From Nitrospiria bacterium (GTDB lineage Bacteria > Nitrospirota > Nitrospiria > DASWJH01): a DNA stretch of 47,103 bases. The stretch covers positions 1-47,103 of the forward strand of contig DASWJH010000054.1 of assembly GCA_036397255.1 (NCBI GenBank), written 5' to 3'. Made by a program: the position numbers and the translations under genes. The notes beneath the pieces are model-generated. The model was given only the letters and a program-made list of their open reading frames with translations. It was not told the DNA's origin and did not search any database. How positions within the stretch are numbered: the first letter of the stretch is position 1; each line of letters opens with the position of its first letter. Of this stretch, positions 16,807-24,894 are shown in pieces.

Positions 16807-16853
16807 CAAAATAATTGCCCGAGGTTTTCGTCATTTAAAAGGGGAGAGAGATC

Positions 16854-18095
16854 ATGAGAGAGGGGAAAAAAAGTCAAAAAGGAAAATTTGGCTTAATTCT
16901 TTGTTTGTTAGTTGTTGGAACTGCCATGATCTTTGCTCCGATGGATTCTGAAGCGGCGACCTTTAACGTGGCCGCAGGAAGCGCCGGGGGCCCTTTATCT
17001 TTTACCCCAAGCCCCGTTAATATTGCACCGGGGGATACAGTCCTATGGACTGTAGGAGGATCAGCGCCCCATACGATACAAAGCGGAAGCTCTTCCGGTG
17101 GAACATGCACTATTATTCCGGCCTTCAATTCAGGAAGTCTAAACGCTGGACAAACCTTTCAAAGAACCTTCCCCAGCGCCGGGGTTTGTAATTACCGTTG
17201 CCAACTCCATTTCGGGTTTATGGATGGGGTGGTCAACGTAGGTGCGGGAACAACAACCACCACAACAGGGGCAACTACCACCACGACCAGCGCCACCACA
17301 ACCACAACCACTCTTCCATCAGGAAATGGGGGGGATTCCTCCGATTCTGGTGATTTCAATAATAACGGTAATTTAGATCTTGTCGTGGCCGACAGCGTCA
17401 ATAATAACATCATTATTCTGTTGGGAGATGGAGCGGGGAATTTAAGCCTTCAGACCAGCATAGGCCGGCCGGTAGGTAGCGCTCCGATTTCTGTCAAGAC
17501 GGGTAGCTTTAACACGAATACCGATAATAATGATGATATCGTTGTAATCAACCAGGGTACTGACAATATTTCGATATTGTTGGGGAATGGAACCGGTGGG
17601 TTCAGTGAGCCGGGGGCGTCATCTCCCTTTACGGTGAACGGGATTACCGGATTAACCACTTTGGCCACTGGCCAATTTGACAATGACATCAGTAATTGTA
17701 TGGACCTTGCGGTCAGTACCACAGGAACCTCTGTGGTGCTGTCCGGTAATTGTAATGGGACCTTCCAAGGAACCACCGGCCCGACAACCACCACAACCAC
17801 AACAGGCGGGCCTACAACTACCACGGGAGCAACTACCACAACCAGCACCACCACGACCACCACAACCACCTCAACCTCAACCACAACTTCTACCACGACC
17901 ACGACGACCACAACCTCAACCACAACTTCTACCACGACCACGACGACCACCACTTCAACCACAACTTCTACCACGACCACGACGACCACCACTTCAACCA
18001 CAACTTCTACCACGACCACGACGACCACCACTTCAACCACAACTTCTACCACAACCACGACAACCACCACCACCACCACAACAACGGTTCCATAA
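16854..18095 (+). CDS. Exported cupredoxin/FG-GAP-like protein with threonine-rich repeat tail
   Basis: Secreted or surface protein. A Sec signal peptide (about 1-34) has a lysine-rich start, a leucine/valine core and probable cleavage after SEA. A cupredoxin domain (about 36-129) carries a full type-1 copper ligand set: His73 in APHTI, then Cys116, His119 and Met123 in CQLHFGFM. A threonine linker (133-153) leads to about three FG-GAP/VCBS-like repeats (167-305) such as DFNNNGNLDLVVAD and DNISILLGNGTGGF, with Ca-binding-like DxNxNGxxD. The last 100 residues are almost only Thr and Ser, ending in VP, with no sortase, autotransporter or TM anchor visible. The start has a strong AAGGGGAGAGAG site. 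It is monocistronic: its own promoter precedes it and a strong terminator follows. Role (electron transfer, copper binding or adhesion) is unknown. Confidence 0.85.
   Translation: MREGKKSQKGKFGLILCLLVVGTAMIFAPMDSEAATFNVAAGSAGGPLSFTPSPVNIAPGDTVLWTVGGSAPHTIQSGSSSGGTCTIIPAFNSGSLNAGQTFQRTFPSAGVCNYRCQLHFGFMDGVVNVGAGTTTTTTGATTTTTSATTTTTTLPSGNGGDSSDSGDFNNNGNLDLVVADSVNNNIIILLGDGAGNLSLQTSIGRPVGSAPISVKTGSFNTNTDNNDDIVVINQGTDNISILLGNGTGGFSEPGASSPFTVNGITGLTTLATGQFDNDISNCMDLAVSTTGTSVVLSGNCNGTFQGTTGPTTTTTTTGGPTTTTGATTTTSTTTTTTTTSTSTTTSTTTTTTTTSTTTSTTTTTTTTSTTTSTTTTTTTTSTTTSTTTTTTTTSTTTSTTTTTTTTTTTTTVP
17877..18071 (+). repeat. 39 bp tandem repeat, five copies, coding the Thr/Ser tail
   Basis: Units start at 17877, 17916, 17955, 17994 and 18033, each beginning TCAACCACAACTTCTACCAC. 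The middle copies are nearly identical at base level; the last diverges by a few G to A changes. Each codes for STTTSTTTTTTTT (13 residues), so gain or loss of a copy keeps the frame. Such arrays usually vary in number between strains. Confidence 0.9.
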
Positions 18096-18152
18096 AGGGA
18101 TTTTTGAAAATAACCAAAGTCTTCTCAATTAATCATTGAGAGTTCGAAAATG

Positions 18153-18191
18153 GAGCCCAGCTCTTCAAAGTGAGCTGGGCTCTTTATTTTT
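18153..18191 (+). terminator. Strong rho-independent terminator
   Basis: GAGCCCAGCTC (18153-18163) and GAGCTGGGCTC (18172-18182) form a perfect 11 bp stem with an eight-base loop, followed by TTTATTTTT. It closes the transcript of the surface protein 58 bases after its stop codon. Confidence 0.92.
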
Positions 18192-18238
18192 CTAGGGATT
18201 TTTGCCATAATAGAGAACTTTTTTTAGGAAATTTTTAG

Positions 18239-19063
18239 ATGGGCAATTTGTTTTGGAAAGTTTTAAATAGTTCCTTTTTTTCCTTTGGGGTAATATTTTT
18301 ATTCTGCGGTATTGTCCATGGGGGGTATATCACCATTAACACCACAACCGACCTTAAATATGAAGGGAGTAACCTTGAGGTTTCCATCGAAGTAAGCAAT
18401 ACAGGAGATGAATCAGCCTATAACGTCCAATTTACCTGTGAAATATTGGGTAAAGTTTTGACCTCGGATATCAAACCGGAACTTAAGGTCCAGGAAGCAT
18501 TTAAACAGGTTCTGATCTCCCCCCTCAAATTGGAAACCCCTGGGCGGTACCCTGCGGTTGTCACTGTTAGTTATACCGATGGGAACCAATATCCTTTTTC
18601 TGCTTTAAGTATTCCAGCGTTTGTCTACCAAGAAGCCACCTCCTCAAAGGTTTTGGGAATTCTTAAAGGCCAGGAAATCTCCTCTAAGGGGTATACCGAA
18701 TTAATTGTAAAAAACCTGGATGATATACCCAAAACCGTCCGGATGCTTTTTGTTCTTCCAAAGGAGTTGTCTTCAAGCGATCTTCAACGTGAAATTAATT
18801 TAGATCCCAAAGCCGAGGAAACCATTCCTTTAGAGGTAAAGAATTTTTCCGCTTTACCCGGCAGTCAATATACGGTTTATGCGGTCTTGGAATATGATTT
18901 AGGGGAAAAACATTTTAATTTAAACGCGGTGGGGAACATAAAGATTGTTAAAAAAGATTTGCTGAAAGAGAACAAAAATATTTTAATCGGAATTGCCATT
19001 TTTCTGGCTTTGGTTTTTGTGGCCCTCAACATAAAATTTCTAAAGGGTCGTCGAAAACCCTGA
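18239..19063 (+). CDS. Membrane-anchored exported protein with Ig-like (CARDB-type) domains
   Basis: A signal peptide or N-terminal TM (about 8-29) is followed by an extracytoplasmic part of about 215 residues rich in beta-strand patterns. The first half, with LEVSIEVSNTGDESAYNVQF and YPAVVTVSYTDGNQYPF, resembles CARDB/COG1361-type beta-sandwich domains that bind or space cell-surface components. The second half has a similar pattern (YTELIVKNLDDIPKTVRMLF, EETIPLEVKNFSALPGSQYT), suggesting two tandem domains. A C-terminal TM (about 249-268) and a basic KGRRKP tail fix it in the inner membrane. I cannot assign a specific function. It starts 47 bases after the preceding terminator and may be first gene of the polysaccharide-like cluster downstream. 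Confidence 0.72.
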   Translation: MGNLFWKVLNSSFFSFGVIFLFCGIVHGGYITINTTTDLKYEGSNLEVSIEVSNTGDESAYNVQFTCEILGKVLTSDIKPELKVQEAFKQVLISPLKLETPGRYPAVVTVSYTDGNQYPFSALSIPAFVYQEATSSKVLGILKGQEISSKGYTELIVKNLDDIPKTVRMLFVLPKELSSSDLQREINLDPKAEETIPLEVKNFSALPGSQYTVYAVLEYDLGEKHFNLNAVGNIKIVKKDLLKENKNILIGIAIFLALVFVALNIKFLKGRRKP

Positions 19064-19224
19064 GGCACCTTTTTTCCCCAAAAAGGATGTTTTGAGAGGG
19101 TAAATTTCCAAAATTAAGTTTTTTAGTTCTTATTTTTTTTGAAGGAATAATGGGTTTTCAACTTTTTTGACCCACCGGATGGACCGGGTTTATTTGTGGG
19201 TGGAAATACTTTCTGGGCTTTCAT

Positions 19225-21951
19225 ATGACCGGGTCCGGTTGGGACAGGACATTCTCTTTTGGGTTTTTGAAAAAAGAACCGCTGATTGATCTCTCCTTCC
19301 TTCTGATTATTTTTGCCTTTCTATTTACTTACTTCGATCCAAAATTGCTTTTCCTGAAAACCATTGTAACCGGTGGTGACACCGCTTCCCATTATTATAC
19401 GGCACAGTATTTACGGGAAGAACTCCTGCCCAAAGGTAAAATAATTGGATGGTTGCCTGGGAATTATGCTGGGTTCCCCCTTTTTCAGTTTTATTTCCCC
19501 CTTCCTTTTGTTATCGCGGTTATACTGTCTCTTTTTGTATCCCTTGAGATTGCATTTAAAATAACCACTGTCCTGGGAATTTTTCTGCTCCCCATTTCCG
19601 CTTATTTTTCATTTAAGTTGATGAAATTTTCCTTTCCAATTCCCATTTTTGGGGCGTTGGTCACCCTGCCCTTCCTTTTTATGGAAGCCAATTCCATGTG
19701 GGGTGGAAATATTCTCAGTACGTTGGCCGGGGAGTTTTCCTATAGTCTGGGGTTTTCGCTCAGCATATTGTTTATCGGTTCAATGTATAACGGCATTAAA
19801 TCTCAACAACATGTGCTGAGAAATGCCATTTTAATAGCTCTGACGGGGTTTAGTCATGGCTATACCCTCCTTTTTGCTGGGTTGGCTTCTCTGTTTTTTT
19901 TGATTACGACCGAGAAATTTTTTAAAAAGTTAGGATATTTAATTAAAGTCCATTCATTGGGTTTTTGTTTAATGGGTTTATGGATTTTACCGTTACTCTT
20001 TAACCTGCCTAATACCACCCGTTATAATTTTGTATGGGTCATCAATTCCCTCTTTGAGGTTTTACCCGTCATCCTCATTCCTTTTGTTGTAATATCCGTT
20101 TCCGGGAGGTTGTTGGATTGGGGTTTTTTATTTTGGAGGTTGAAAGGTACCTCCCAATCCCTGAACCTCATTTTTCAATCCTTCATCGATAAAATGGACC
20201 TCAGAATCTATTATTTTTGGTTTTGTGTTTTGGTGGGTGCGGTTTTCTATTTAATTGCCTATCGGGTAAATGTAGTGGACATTCGGTTTTTACCTTTTTT
20301 GCAAATATTTTTGGTTCTCCTTGCTGCCATTGAATTTGGAAAATTCATACAGAGGTTAAGAGCCCCTTGGATTTTTGCCCCGGTTCTTCTAATTGCCATT
20401 TTATTGTGGGTGGACCACCATTCTGTAAAGGTTAAAGATTGGGTCAATTGGAATTATTCCGGATTCGAAAAAAAACACTCTTGGCCGGTATTCAACGGGA
20501 TTAACCAATTTATTGCGGGAGGTGTTTCTGATCCAAGAGTTGTCTATGAACATGCTTCGGCTCACAACAGCATGGGGACCCTTCGGGCTTTTGAATCGAT
20601 CCCTCTTTTTTCTGGACGTTCTACATTAGAGGGAATTTATATGCAGTCTTCGATTACGTCTCCCTTTGTTTTTTATATTCAATCGGAAATCTCAAAAGAA
20701 AAATCCTGCCCATTACCCGATTATGGTTGTTCAACGCTAAACCTGGAAAAGGGAATCGAGCACCTGAAACTATTTAATGTCAAAGATTTTATTGTTCGAA
20801 GTGAAGAGGTTAAATCCCAAATTAAAAAATACCCTGAGTTTTCTTTAAATAAAAGAATTGGGCAATATGAAATTTATGAATTAACCTCCAATGAAAACCG
20901 GTATGTGGTTTCCCTTTCGATTGAACCGGTTTTATATGAAACGAAAAAATGGAAAATGGTTTCCTATCGATGGTTCAAACAGTATGATTTGGATCATCCT
21001 CATTTAGTCTTCACTGATCAGGTTAACAAAAAACATTATCAGCACTTTCAAAATATTCTATATGACGGAGAAATAAACGGGTTACCCAAAACTCCGGTAC
21101 CGGGGCCTTGTGAGGTTGAAGAGAAAATTAAAAAAGAAGAAATTTTTTTTAAAACCACGTGTATTGGAAAGCCTCATCTGATCAAAATTTCGTACCATCC
21201 CAATTGGGAGGTAGAGGGGGCCTCTGAGGTATTTCTAATTTCCCCGTCTTTTATGTTAGTTTTCCCGGAACAAGAAAAGATTATTTTGCGATTTTCAAAC
21301 GGGTGGGTGGAGCGAACGGGGATTTTTCTTACTGGGATTGGCCTAATTTTTTCAATGCTCAGTATTCCCTTGTTAAAGGAAAGCCGTTTCAATAAAAGAT
21401 TTCAGAGTTGCCTGGGGGAAGGCCAAACCGGTTTTTTACATTTCCTGCAGAGTTTTGCTTTTATCCAGGCCTTTTCCAAGGTCATAGAACACCATAAATG
21501 GAAGGTTTTTTTCTCGATCTGTTTTGTTCTGATTTTGGGGGTGACCGGTTTTGTTTTGCAATCTAAGGTGGCGGATCCCAATATTTTATACACACGGGGT
21601 TTGAGTTCTTATAATAAAGAGAATTTTGGAGAAGCACGGTCTTTATTTGAACAGATCATCCAAGCGTATCCCGAAACATCAACCGCCCAAAGCGCGAGGT
21701 ACTATTATGCAATCACCTTTTTTAAAGAAAACCAATATCCTCGGACGATTGTTGAATTTGAGAATTTAATCAAGAACTATCCTGAGAGCCATTGGGTTCC
21801 CGAGGCGTTGTATCATATCGGGCTTTGTCATTCACGCCTGAACCGTTGGGAAGAGGCGGAAGATGTTTATCAAAGAATTATTCGCGATTTTCCCGCTAGT
21901 CCCTGGGTGACACATGCACAGCAGCGGTTGGCTGAAAAGGGAACCCGCTAA
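19225..21951 (+). CDS. Large polytopic membrane protein (PTPS-related/YfhO-like) with C-terminal TPR domain
   Basis: 908 residues. About 11-13 hydrophobic segments fill the first 400 residues. The first periplasmic loop contains GGDTASHYYTAQYLREELL and GWLPGNYAGFPLFQFYFP, the signature of the 6-pyruvoyl-tetrahydropterin synthase-related membrane family (despite the name, GT-C-like polytopic proteins). A soluble periplasmic domain (about 410-690) with a WHxxW-like region (ISYHPNWEVEG) resembles YfhO/DUF2298-type proteins. Two more TM segments follow, and the last 125 residues are TPRs of the BamD/YbgF type (YTRGLSSYNKENFGEARSLF, YYYAITFFKENQYPRTIVEF, YHIGLCHSRLNRWEEAEDVY). An acidic GGD in the first loop fits a GT-C glycosyltransferase. 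A role in lipid-linked sugar transfer is inferred. The start at 19225 has only a weak ribosome site. Confidence 0.72.
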   Translation: MTGSGWDRTFSFGFLKKEPLIDLSFLLIIFAFLFTYFDPKLLFLKTIVTGGDTASHYYTAQYLREELLPKGKIIGWLPGNYAGFPLFQFYFPLPFVIAVILSLFVSLEIAFKITTVLGIFLLPISAYFSFKLMKFSFPIPIFGALVTLPFLFMEANSMWGGNILSTLAGEFSYSLGFSLSILFIGSMYNGIKSQQHVLRNAILIALTGFSHGYTLLFAGLASLFFLITTEKFFKKLGYLIKVHSLGFCLMGLWILPLLFNLPNTTRYNFVWVINSLFEVLPVILIPFVVISVSGRLLDWGFLFWRLKGTSQSLNLIFQSFIDKMDLRIYYFWFCVLVGAVFYLIAYRVNVVDIRFLPFLQIFLVLLAAIEFGKFIQRLRAPWIFAPVLLIAILLWVDHHSVKVKDWVNWNYSGFEKKHSWPVFNGINQFIAGGVSDPRVVYEHASAHNSMGTLRAFESIPLFSGRSTLEGIYMQSSITSPFVFYIQSEISKEKSCPLPDYGCSTLNLEKGIEHLKLFNVKDFIVRSEEVKSQIKKYPEFSLNKRIGQYEIYELTSNENRYVVSLSIEPVLYETKKWKMVSYRWFKQYDLDHPHLVFTDQVNKKHYQHFQNILYDGEINGLPKTPVPGPCEVEEKIKKEEIFFKTTCIGKPHLIKISYHPNWEVEGASEVFLISPSFMLVFPEQEKIILRFSNGWVERTGIFLTGIGLIFSMLSIPLLKESRFNKRFQSCLGEGQTGFLHFLQSFAFIQAFSKVIEHHKWKVFFSICFVLILGVTGFVLQSKVADPNILYTRGLSSYNKENFGEARSLFEQIIQAYPETSTAQSARYYYAITFFKENQYPRTIVEFENLIKNYPESHWVPEALYHIGLCHSRLNRWEEAEDVYQRIIRDFPASPWVTHAQQRLAEKGTR

Positions 21952-21981
21952 TCCCATGGCTTGGAAAGAAAAAACATAAAA

Positions 21982-22030
21982 GGGAAAACCTCATGTTGTG
22001 GGGAAGCATAAAGGGTTGAATGGTTTTCCC
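21982..22030 (+). other. Inverted repeat between the polytopic protein and the glycosyltransferase
   Basis: GGGAAAACC (21982-21990) pairs with GGTTTTCCC (22022-22030) across a 31-base loop. No T-run follows directly, so it is not a standard terminator. It may be an mRNA processing or attenuation structure between the two genes. Confidence 0.35.
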
Positions 22031-22138
22031 CCTTTCAGCCTTACTCCATACATTATGGGTTGTTTCTGCCCTTGAAGAATGGTTATGATCAAGTCTGATC
22101 TTGGATTTTAAAATTCTTAAAAAAGGTGCGATTGGGAG

Positions 22139-22828
22139 ATGGACCCTTATACCGTTTTTATCCCTGTATATAATGAGGAAGAAATTCTTGAAAAAAATAC
22201 TCAAAAATTAATGAATTTCCTTGAGAAATTAGATACCCCTTATGAGATTATCCTTGGAAGTAATGGTTCCTCGGATCGGACTCCGGAAATCGGGTTAATG
22301 TTACAGGAAAAATTTCCCCAGGTTAAATTTTTCCACATTGAGGATAAAGGCCCTGGTTCTGCACTTAAAAAAGGAATTACCCTTTCTTCTTACCACAATA
22401 TCATTTCCGTTGATATGGACCTTTCGGTGGATTTGAATTTTATAAAAATGGCCAATAAACTTTTGTCAGATTTTGATTTGGTTGTGGGGTCTAAAAGAAT
22501 GGGGGCCCAGAAAAGGTCTCTTCTTAGAAAGGTGGCCAGTGCATCATTTATATTTTGTGCCATGATTTTGTTGGGGTTGAGTTTCGATGATTATTCACTT
22601 GCTGCCAAGGCCTATAAAAAGAAAATACTCGAAGGGTGTATAGATCGAATTGAGGGAGGAACCTTTTATGTCATTGAGGTTTTAAATTTTGCGGTTCGCC
22701 ATAATTTTTCAACTGTTCAGATTCCCGCTCCCTGTGATGATCAACGCAGGAGTAAGTTTAACCTTTTGAATGAGGGGTTTTATCGTTTTGGAAAATTATT
22801 CAGATTATGGCTTAATCCCCCAGGTTAA
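22139..22828 (+). CDS. Family 2 glycosyltransferase
   Basis: GT-A fold, inverting glycosyltransferase of the dolichyl-phosphate-mannose-synthase-like branch. The nucleotide-sugar site is clear: VFIPVYNEEEIL at the start, then ILGSNGSSDRTPEI, and VDMDLSVDLNF at about 91-101 with the DxD aspartates (D92, D94). In place of the classic DADLQ it reads DMDLS. The 229-residue protein has no clear C-terminal TM pair, so it is soluble or peripheral and probably makes a lipid-phosphate sugar or extends a glycan. It is first gene of a tight operon running to 25776, preceded by GGGAG directly before ATG. Confidence 0.88.
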   Translation: MDPYTVFIPVYNEEEILEKNTQKLMNFLEKLDTPYEIILGSNGSSDRTPEIGLMLQEKFPQVKFFHIEDKGPGSALKKGITLSSYHNIISVDMDLSVDLNFIKMANKLLSDFDLVVGSKRMGAQKRSLLRKVASASFIFCAMILLGLSFDDYSLAAKAYKKKILEGCIDRIEGGTFYVIEVLNFAVRHNFSTVQIPAPCDDQRRSKFNLLNEGFYRFGKLFRLWLNPPG

Positions 22829-22842
22829 GAATTGGAAAAAGG

Positions 22843-23283
22843 ATGATAAAAGATGACCCAATTGATTTAGTTAACGACAACCCAAAACTTGTGGTTGAAT
22901 GTCGTGTAATTACCCATTATTTGGTTTTTGATGTTCCTTCTTCGGAAATTATTCAAAGATATATCCATGGTCATTCCTTTCTTTTGGAGGGATCACACTC
23001 GGAAAAAGATTTGGCCTTAACGGATTTTGTTTGTCGGTTTTCTTGGTCGATTTCCTATCTGGATGCATGGTGTGGTTTATTTCAGCCCAATTCTCTTCTT
23101 CGGAAAAAAATACTGTTAATGATTTCCATTCTTGAGGCTTCGCCCTGTTACACCTCCTTTTTTATTGGGGAAGCGGTTTCTCTACCAGGGTTTTTTTATG
23201 GAATGGCCCGTTACAGTTTACAGGCAGCGATCAAGGTTGTTTTGGGGGTCTTTCTTTATCCTATTGCAGTAAGAGGAAGATGA
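22843..23283 (+). CDS. Hypothetical protein, orphan, in the glycan operon
   Basis: I do not recognise this 146-residue protein. It has a soluble N-terminal half with predicted strands (LVVECRVITHYLVFDV) and an aromatic and leucine-rich second half with a hydrophobic C-terminus (AAIKVVLGVFLYPIAV, about 127-142), which could be a membrane helix. Cys, Trp and His are scattered without a metal motif. It lies 14 bases after the glycosyltransferase stop with an AAAGG site, and its stop overlaps the start of the flavoenzyme gene by four bases (ATGA). That coupling suggests a stoichiometric partner or membrane tether of the flavoenzyme; this is inference. Confidence 0.7.
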   Translation: MIKDDPIDLVNDNPKLVVECRVITHYLVFDVPSSEIIQRYIHGHSFLLEGSHSEKDLALTDFVCRFSWSISYLDAWCGLFQPNSLLRKKILLMISILEASPCYTSFFIGEAVSLPGFFYGMARYSLQAAIKVVLGVFLYPIAVRGR

Positions 23284-24893
23284 TTTACGATGTGTTGATT
23301 GTTGGCTCTGGAGCCAGTGCGGTCAATGCCGCTTATCCGTTGGTGGAGGGGGGGTTGTCTGTGGGAATGCTGGATGTAGGAAACCAGGACCAGGTTTACA
23401 AGGGGTTGGTTCCTACCGCTCCATTTTTAGATGTTCGGAAAACAGACAACCAACAGCACCGGTATTTCCTAGGAGATCGGTTTGAGGGAGTTCCTTTGAA
23501 TCAATTGCGGGTGGGTCCACAATTGACCCCCCCTCGGCAATATATTACCCGGGGAACAAACCAATGGACACCCGTTGAATCCACAACTTTTTCTCCTATG
23601 TCGAGTTTGGCTTTGGGAGGGATGGCAAGTGGGTGGTCTGCCGGGGCGTTTCCATATACCCAAGAAGATCTTAACCAATTTCCAATTTCTTATCAGGACC
23701 TTTTCCCTTTTTACCAAAGGGTAGCCGAGCGAATCGGCATCAGCGGAGAGGAGGATGATTTATCCCCTATGATTGGGGAACTAAACGGGATGTTGCCTCC
23801 GTTGGATTTGGATGAAAACGGGAAGGGAATATTTAAAAAATATCTGAAGGGGAAGAAAGTCTCTAACGGTATGGGGTTTTATATGGGTAAAACCAGATTA
23901 GCGGCCCTGAGTCAGGCCTATCGAAACCGAGGGCCTGAGCAATATCTGGATATGGCGTTTTGGGGAGATTCGGACCAAAGTGTTTGGCGGCCTGCCTATA
24001 CGCTCCAAGAGATTCAAACCCAGTCGAATTTTAAATATCTTCGGCCCTTTCTTGTCCATTCTTTTAAGGAAGGCAAGGATGGCGTTACCGAGGTAACCAG
24101 CAAAAATATTGAAACAAACGAAATTCAATCTCATCATACCCATAAACTGGTTTTGGGGGCGGGGGTTTTAGGAACCACCCGCATTGTCCTACGTTCATTG
24201 AATCAATTCGGGGTCAGGGTTCCCTTTGTGTGTAATCCTTATACCTATTATCCGATGATTAATTTCAACATGTTTGGAAAAGAACCCAGTAAGAGGACTC
24301 ATAGCCTTGCACAGCTAACGGTTTTGTATCGGCCACCTTCTGGGGGTGAACCTCTGATCTATGGACGGGTTCACTCTTATCGATCCCTCTTGAATTTTAA
24401 GGTGATCAAGGAAATGCCGCTTCCTTATCGGGAAGCCATGCGGGTCATGAAAATTCTTGTTCCCAATTTGGCTATTTTAGCCTTGGATCATGAAGATCAT
24501 CCCAATTCGGAGAAGTTTTGTATGCTTCATCCGGGTTCCGCAGAGTCCCCTGACCGAATGCAAATTGTCTATTCCTTATCGGATGAAGTTAGAAAAAAGC
24601 AACTCAAATTCGAGAAGGTCATTCTGAGTCATTTTAGGAGATTGGGCTGCATGGCCTTGAAGAGAGTTTGGCCTGGTTACGGAACTTCCCTTCATTATGG
24701 GGGAACCCTTCCCATGACCCATGAGGAAAAAGAGCTGAGTACAACGGCGGATGGGTTACTCAGGGGAACCCAATCAGTATATATTGTTGACAGTTCTGGA
24801 TTCCCTTACCTTCCCGCCAAAGCCATGACCTTTACGATGATGGCCAATGCAGATCGTATTGGGGAGCTTATCAAAAAGGAGTTTAATAGATAA
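23280..24893 (+). CDS. GMC-type FAD-dependent oxidoreductase
   Basis: Flavoenzyme of the glucose-methanol-choline oxidoreductase superfamily. The N-terminal dinucleotide fold is YDVLIVGSGASAVNAAYPLV (GxGxxx type, residues 3-22). The central LALGGMASGWSAGAFPY resembles the FAD-binding GGxxxxWxG region of this family. A second FAD segment is KLVLGAGVLGTTRIVL. At the C-terminus VYIVDSSGFPYLPAKAMTFTMMANADR is the typical end of the fold, with HYGGT upstream. The 537 residues are normal length. Within glycan operons such enzymes may oxidise a sugar or polyol. Start overlaps the previous stop (ATGA) and its stop is one base before the next start, so the four genes are one transcript. Substrate is unknown. 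Confidence 0.85.
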   Translation: MIYDVLIVGSGASAVNAAYPLVEGGLSVGMLDVGNQDQVYKGLVPTAPFLDVRKTDNQQHRYFLGDRFEGVPLNQLRVGPQLTPPRQYITRGTNQWTPVESTTFSPMSSLALGGMASGWSAGAFPYTQEDLNQFPISYQDLFPFYQRVAERIGISGEEDDLSPMIGELNGMLPPLDLDENGKGIFKKYLKGKKVSNGMGFYMGKTRLAALSQAYRNRGPEQYLDMAFWGDSDQSVWRPAYTLQEIQTQSNFKYLRPFLVHSFKEGKDGVTEVTSKNIETNEIQSHHTHKLVLGAGVLGTTRIVLRSLNQFGVRVPFVCNPYTYYPMINFNMFGKEPSKRTHSLAQLTVLYRPPSGGEPLIYGRVHSYRSLLNFKVIKEMPLPYREAMRVMKILVPNLAILALDHEDHPNSEKFCMLHPGSAESPDRMQIVYSLSDEVRKKQLKFEKVILSHFRRLGCMALKRVWPGYGTSLHYGGTLPMTHEEKELSTTADGLLRGTQSVYIVDSSGFPYLPAKAMTFTMMANADRIGELIKKEFNR

Positions 24894-24894
24894 A

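Larger units (their letters stand above)
16360..16853. other. 494 bp AT-rich divergent intergenic region
   Basis: No gene is seen. The region separates the minus-strand block from the plus-strand block and must hold promoters for both directions. The right half contains a good plus-strand promoter, a short hairpin and a perfect palindrome, annotated separately. In the left half I see only A/T runs. Confidence 0.6.

Noticed and set aside
17877-18071. CRISPR-like array
   Set aside because: The 39 bp repeats are directly adjacent with no unique spacers and lie within a coding frame.
17450-18079. Minus-strand open frame coding a valine-only protein of 209 residues
   Set aside because: It is the antisense of the Thr/Ser repeat tail; the poly-valine comes from the complement of ACC/ACA/ACG codons and has no start region or real domain.
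17677-18132. Plus-strand frame rich in Pro, Gln and Arg over the repeat region
   Set aside because: Shifted reading of the same 39 bp repeats; the cupredoxin frame has signal peptide, domains and ribosome site.
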